Shown here one piece after another: positions 61,051 to 64,000 of a stretch of DNA of 64,000 nucleotides. This stretch comes from Deltaproteobacteria bacterium ADurb.Bin207 (GTDB lineage Bacteria > Myxococcota_A > Polyangia > Polyangiales > Polyangiaceae): contig MWCO01000026.1 of assembly GCA_002070115.1 (NCBI GenBank), positions 1-64,000 of the forward strand, in the 5' to 3' direction. The notes beneath the pieces were generated by a model. That model saw nothing but the letters and a program-made list of their open reading frames with translations. It did no database searches and was not told the origin of the DNA. Position 1 is the stretch's first letter. Every line of letters begins with the position of its first letter. The position numbers were made by a program, and so were the translations under genes.

Positions 61051-62694
61051 GTGGGAACGAAAAAGTTTTTTGGGCGTATCACCCTCGTGGGTGGTGTCGT
61101 GGTGGCGCTATTCGGACCTGGTTGTTCAGGTGCGCCGAGCAAGCCTTCGGTCATGGTCGAGACGGAAGCCGAGGCCGATCGATATTTCGAAAAAGCCAAG
61201 GAGGCCAATACCATCGAAGCCTACGAAGCGGTCATCAAGCGATATCCGGATACGGATGCGTCGGGAAGGGCGCGCATCGAAGTGGCGAGGTTGAGCGCCG
61301 ATCTTGCGTTGGTGGCGGTGGGGCGTGGAGATTGGGAGGAAGCTCGCCTGCTTTCTTCCCGTGCGATCGAATTGGGCGATCCGATGATTGCCAAGTCGGC
61401 GCAGGCGACCTTGGAACAAGTCGATCGGGCCGACGCGCGAGCAGCGGCCGAGCGGGTAGAAGGCATCTTGAAGAAGGATGCATCATTGCCGGGGTGCGCG
61501 AAAGCCATCGGCATCGTGGGGCAAACGCTCGGAGATGCTCCCTCTGCGCAACTTTTACGGGACTTGCGCAAGGCCACGCTTCAACCGATCTCGGCTTGTA
61601 TGCAACGTGCGATCGAGGAGGCCAAACCGAACGATCAGTTTGCGCCGGTGCGCGAGGTGTTGACGAGCGCTGATGCGAAGCGAGCCTATGGGCAGGACAC
61701 TCAATTTTCGCTTCTTACGACCCTGAACGAGACGGTCGTGGGAGCGATGATCGAGCAAAGCGCGCGGGACATGGCCTCTGGGCGTTGGAAAGAGGTATTT
61801 GCTGCCTTTGATGCGTGGGGCAAGGATGGCAAAGCGGGCCCTGAGCAAGTCGAAGCGGCCAAGCAGTCTGCTCGCGACAGCATTACGGAAGGACTTCTTA
61901 CGAGGGGGAAGACCGCTCTTGGGAGTCGTGCGGCGGAGTCGCTCGTAGGGGATGTCCAGCGGGCTCTCGATGTGTTTTCGGGAATGAATGTCGCTCCTGA
62001 ACTCGAGCGTTTGCGGGATCATCTGCAAGGGTGGCTCGAGTGCAGCAAACTGCGCTGTGTGCCCGAGACCAAACCCAAACTGATGTACAGTTTCGGTGCG
62101 ACTTCGTTACACCCCATTACCTCTTCCTCGGCGGCGGCCACGGGCCGGATTGCTCACGGTTCGAAGCTTTGGGTCTTGGCTCGAAGTCCAAGCATGAGTT
62201 TGGTCACTTCCCAACAACCCGACGGCATTACCTCATGGGAACAACGCTTTCGGGCGGCGCAGGGATGGGTTCAGACCGCGGTGCTGAAAACGGAGGACAC
62301 CACCACTTGGTTGCCGGTAGGGCAAGCCCTCGTCGGTGAGCGTGTGTGGCTACCCACGGGAAGAGACGATGGATTGTATCTGCTTGGCACGGTCACGAAG
62401 GTCGAAGGCGACGAGATCACGGTCGAGAAGATATCCGATGGTCTACCGAGCAAGGTCAAGCGTACCGATCTTCGCAGTGGGGTATTGCTGGCGGGCACTC
62501 AGGTCCTGGCGTTTTGTCGAGATACGATTCATCTGACGGAGGCTCGTTTCGAGGCTGTGGTGGCGGGTGATGCGCGTGCGCCGCGAGGGGAAATCACTTG
62601 CCTGGAGGAAGACGGCGGTGAAGGTCGGAAGCGTCAGGAGCAGCTTGGCGCGCTTCGGGCCAAACCGTCATGGCTACCGCCTCGTCGCCCCTGA
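61051..62694 (+). CDS. Lipoprotein with TPR-like helices and a C-terminal beta domain
   Basis: A 547-residue protein. The signal FGRITLVGGVVVALFGPGC has a lipobox-like end (FGPGC). About residues 45-330 are tandem helices resembling TPR or Sel1 repeats (AYEAVIKRYPDTDASGRARIEV, RADARAAAERVEG). The C-terminal 130 residues are beta-rich, with Tudor/SH3-like features (GERVWLPTGRDDGLYLLGTVTKVEGDEITVEKI). It starts at GTG 61051, and GAGG lies two to three bases upstream. A scaffold role at the envelope is a guess. Confidence 0.65.
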   Translation: MGTKKFFGRITLVGGVVVALFGPGCSGAPSKPSVMVETEAEADRYFEKAKEANTIEAYEAVIKRYPDTDASGRARIEVARLSADLALVAVGRGDWEEARLLSSRAIELGDPMIAKSAQATLEQVDRADARAAAERVEGILKKDASLPGCAKAIGIVGQTLGDAPSAQLLRDLRKATLQPISACMQRAIEEAKPNDQFAPVREVLTSADAKRAYGQDTQFSLLTTLNETVVGAMIEQSARDMASGRWKEVFAAFDAWGKDGKAGPEQVEAAKQSARDSITEGLLTRGKTALGSRAAESLVGDVQRALDVFSGMNVAPELERLRDHLQGWLECSKLRCVPETKPKLMYSFGATSLHPITSSSAAATGRIAHGSKLWVLARSPSMSLVTSQQPDGITSWEQRFRAAQGWVQTAVLKTEDTTTWLPVGQALVGERVWLPTGRDDGLYLLGTVTKVEGDEITVEKISDGLPSKVKRTDLRSGVLLAGTQVLAFCRDTIHLTEARFEAVVAGDARAPRGEITCLEEDGGEGRKRQEQLGALRAKPSWLPPRRP

Positions 62695-62702
62695 ACCATG
62701 AC

Positions 62703-63632
62703 CTACTTACCGAGCAATCGTCGGAGCCCTTCGTGCATATCGGTGGCAGGGGTGGGCAGCCGATAGTGCGTCAGGAGCCTTTCGTTATTGGCGCGAGAAT
62801 GGCGGATGTCGCCTGGGCGGGGTGTCGTATAGTCCACGGTGGGCAGGTGACCGAGCACGCGTTGGATGATTTGCAGAAGTTGATTGAGCGAGGTTGCCTG
62901 ATTCCATCCCACGTTCATGGGTTGGTGGGTTGCGCGGGGGGCCTTTAAGGCTTGCATCAGCACGGCGACCAGATCTTGAACGAAAACGAAGTCGCGCGTT
63001 TGGTGTCCATCGCCAAACACGGTGATGGGCAAGCCTTTTTGCGCGCGTTCGGTGAAGATGCTGATGACGCCCGAGTACGGTGAGCTGGGGTCTTGTCGAG
63101 GACCGTAGATGTTGAAAAACCGAAAGATGACGGGATCGAGGCCGTGCTGTCGTCGGTAAAAATCCAGGTAGTATTCGCTGGCGAGTTTGTCGGCGGCATA
63201 GGGGGTCAAGGGTGCTTTGGGGGTGTCTTCATCGACGGCTTGTCCTTCTCCGTGGTTGCCGTAGACGGCGGCGCTTGAGGCAAAAACGATGCGCGATACG
63301 TTGGCAGCGCGCATGGCTTCGCAAAGTTGGATGGTTGCGACGAGGTTACTTTGGTGAGTGCCGATGGGGTCATCGACGGAAGCTTGTACGGAGGCGACGG
63401 CGGCGAGGTGGGCGACGGCTTGACAGTGTTGGGTGGCGCGCTGGACGACGTTAGGGTCTGCCACATCGCCGACGATCAATTCGACGTTGGGGTGATGTGG
63501 CAGGTTTTCGCGTTTTCCCGTGGAGAGGTTATCGAGCACACGAACGAGAAAGTTGTCGGCCAGCAGGGCTTCCACGAGATGGGAGCCGATGAATCCGGCG
63601 CCTCCCGTAACGAGGACGGTGGGTTGTGTCAT
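62703..63632 (-). CDS. NAD-dependent nucleotide-sugar epimerase (UDP-GlcNAc/UDP-Glc 4-epimerase type)
   Basis: A 309-residue SDR-family enzyme. The NAD-binding motif is VTGGAGFIGSHLVEALL, the region HLAAVASVQASVDDP follows, then SSAAVYGNHGEG, the active-site Tyr-Lys in PYAADKLASE, FRFFNIYGPRQDP, and GDGHQTRDFVFVQDL. It is close in length to the WbpP/GalE group and could make sugars for surface polysaccharide, matching the BY-kinase and other envelope genes. No ribosome binding site is evident. Convergent with the lipoprotein gene. Confidence 0.88.
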   Translation of the reverse strand: MTQPTVLVTGGAGFIGSHLVEALLADNFLVRVLDNLSTGKRENLPHHPNVELIVGDVADPNVVQRATQHCQAVAHLAAVASVQASVDDPIGTHQSNLVATIQLCEAMRAANVSRIVFASSAAVYGNHGEGQAVDEDTPKAPLTPYAADKLASEYYLDFYRRQHGLDPVIFRFFNIYGPRQDPSSPYSGVISIFTERAQKGLPITVFGDGHQTRDFVFVQDLVAVLMQALKAPRATHQPMNVGWNQATSLNQLLQIIQRVLGHLPTVDYTTPRPGDIRHSRANNERLLTHYRLPTPATDMHEGLRRLLGK

Positions 63633-64000
63633 GGTATCGCAGGTTTTCCGGGTAGATAGATGGGTCTAGGAAAGCCGAACGAAGTGTTGGAAGTCAAGTC
63701 ACCTGAGAGAATTGTCATTGAGCTGAGCGGAGGATTCCGAGCCGATTTCGTGGGAATATCCTTGCTTGTTCCGGAGGTTCGTTATCATATTTGGATATGT
63801 ATATATACTAAAAATAACTAATAAATCTAAATAGTTGTCTGTTGATTATATACACAAACGTATACTATGATCGGGAGCCGGTGGAAAACTCGAACATCAA
63901 CGACTTCACCCGCCAGAGCTATCACGCACAGAGCCCCTAACCACCTGCCACCCGTGCAACGAGGGGAATCTCGGGATAAAAGGATGCGTCACCGCCTTTG
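63633..64000. other. AT-rich intergenic region at the right window edge
   Basis: Nothing that looks like a gene in the last 368 bases. A strongly AT-rich block spans about 63780-63870 and contains the palindromic gtatatatac and, on the minus strand, a TATAAT at 63845-63850. It could hold the promoter of the epimerase or of a gene beyond the window. Confidence 0.35.

Overview
The window looks like a chromosomal stretch of a Gram-negative, deltaproteobacterial-type organism, most likely a member of the Myxococcota. This is inferred from gene content, not from any marker RNA. The pointers are many outer-membrane and lipoprotein genes, an OmpA protein with thrombospondin type 3 repeats, a lipoprotein with a long Gly/Ala/Ser/Asn linker, a Wzc-type BY-kinase, TamB and Omp85 proteins, and moderately high GC with short AT-rich intergenic islands. 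I see no rRNA, tRNA, CRISPR array, prophage or insertion sequence. The gene density and mixed strands are those of an ordinary chromosome.

Layout. 0-3.3 kb: the tail of a repeat-rich coiled-coil membrane protein, a small lipoprotein, and a fused phosphotransacylase-butyrate kinase. 3.8-8.6 kb: a tightly overlapping MacA / MacB-ATPase / MacB-permease / TolC-like tripartite efflux operon. 8.6-13 kb: TamB. 13.2-18.8 kb: a TrmN6-like fragment, adenosine deaminase, a large acyl-CoA dehydrogenase, a beta-barrel protein and a PrsW-like membrane protein with altered catalytic residues. 18.8-21.6 kb: a lipoprotein peptidyl-arginine deiminase overlapping a HEAT-repeat protein. 21.7-29.3 kb: a membrane-anchored MutS-like ATPase, two outer-membrane proteins, a secreted EEP-family phosphohydrolase, and a UbiA plus CruF-like pair. 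29.5-33 kb: a solitary 1140-residue Eco57I-type DNA methyltransferase flanked by two doubtful small frames. 33.2-39.3 kb: a Bax-inhibitor-1 protein, a sulfatase-fold membrane protein with an altered active site, an SF2 helicase and an NAD-dependent epimerase. 39.6-46.7 kb: a ClpA-like unfoldase, a BY-kinase and an Omp85-like protein. 46.9 kb: a perfect 32-bp tandem repeat. 47-52.6 kb: the yajC-secD-secF-recJ cluster. 52.7-63.6 kb: housekeeping and hypothetical genes, including an isovaleryl-type acyl-CoA dehydrogenase, M3 metallopeptidase, penicillin-binding transpeptidase, YjbQ, a YkgJ-type cysteine-cluster protein, a TPR-like lipoprotein and a nucleotide-sugar epimerase.

How the genes work together. 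Many genes serve the cell envelope: efflux (MacAB-TolC), protein export (YajC-SecDF), outer-membrane assembly (TamB, Omp85-like), polysaccharide export (BY-kinase, epimerases) and peptidoglycan synthesis. A second theme is acyl-CoA metabolism (two acyl-CoA dehydrogenases and the Ptb-Buk fusion). The most unusual gene is the arginine deiminase. Its catalytic domain matches vertebrate PAD enzymes motif for motif, yet it carries a bacterial lipoprotein signal and two Ca-binding-like Asp-rich loops, and it overlaps by 4 nt with a secreted HEAT-repeat protein. Together these suggest a cell-surface, calcium-dependent citrullination module. Other points worth attention are the Ptb-Buk fusion, the PrsW-like and sulfatase-like proteins that keep the fold but lose key residues, and the orphan methyltransferase.
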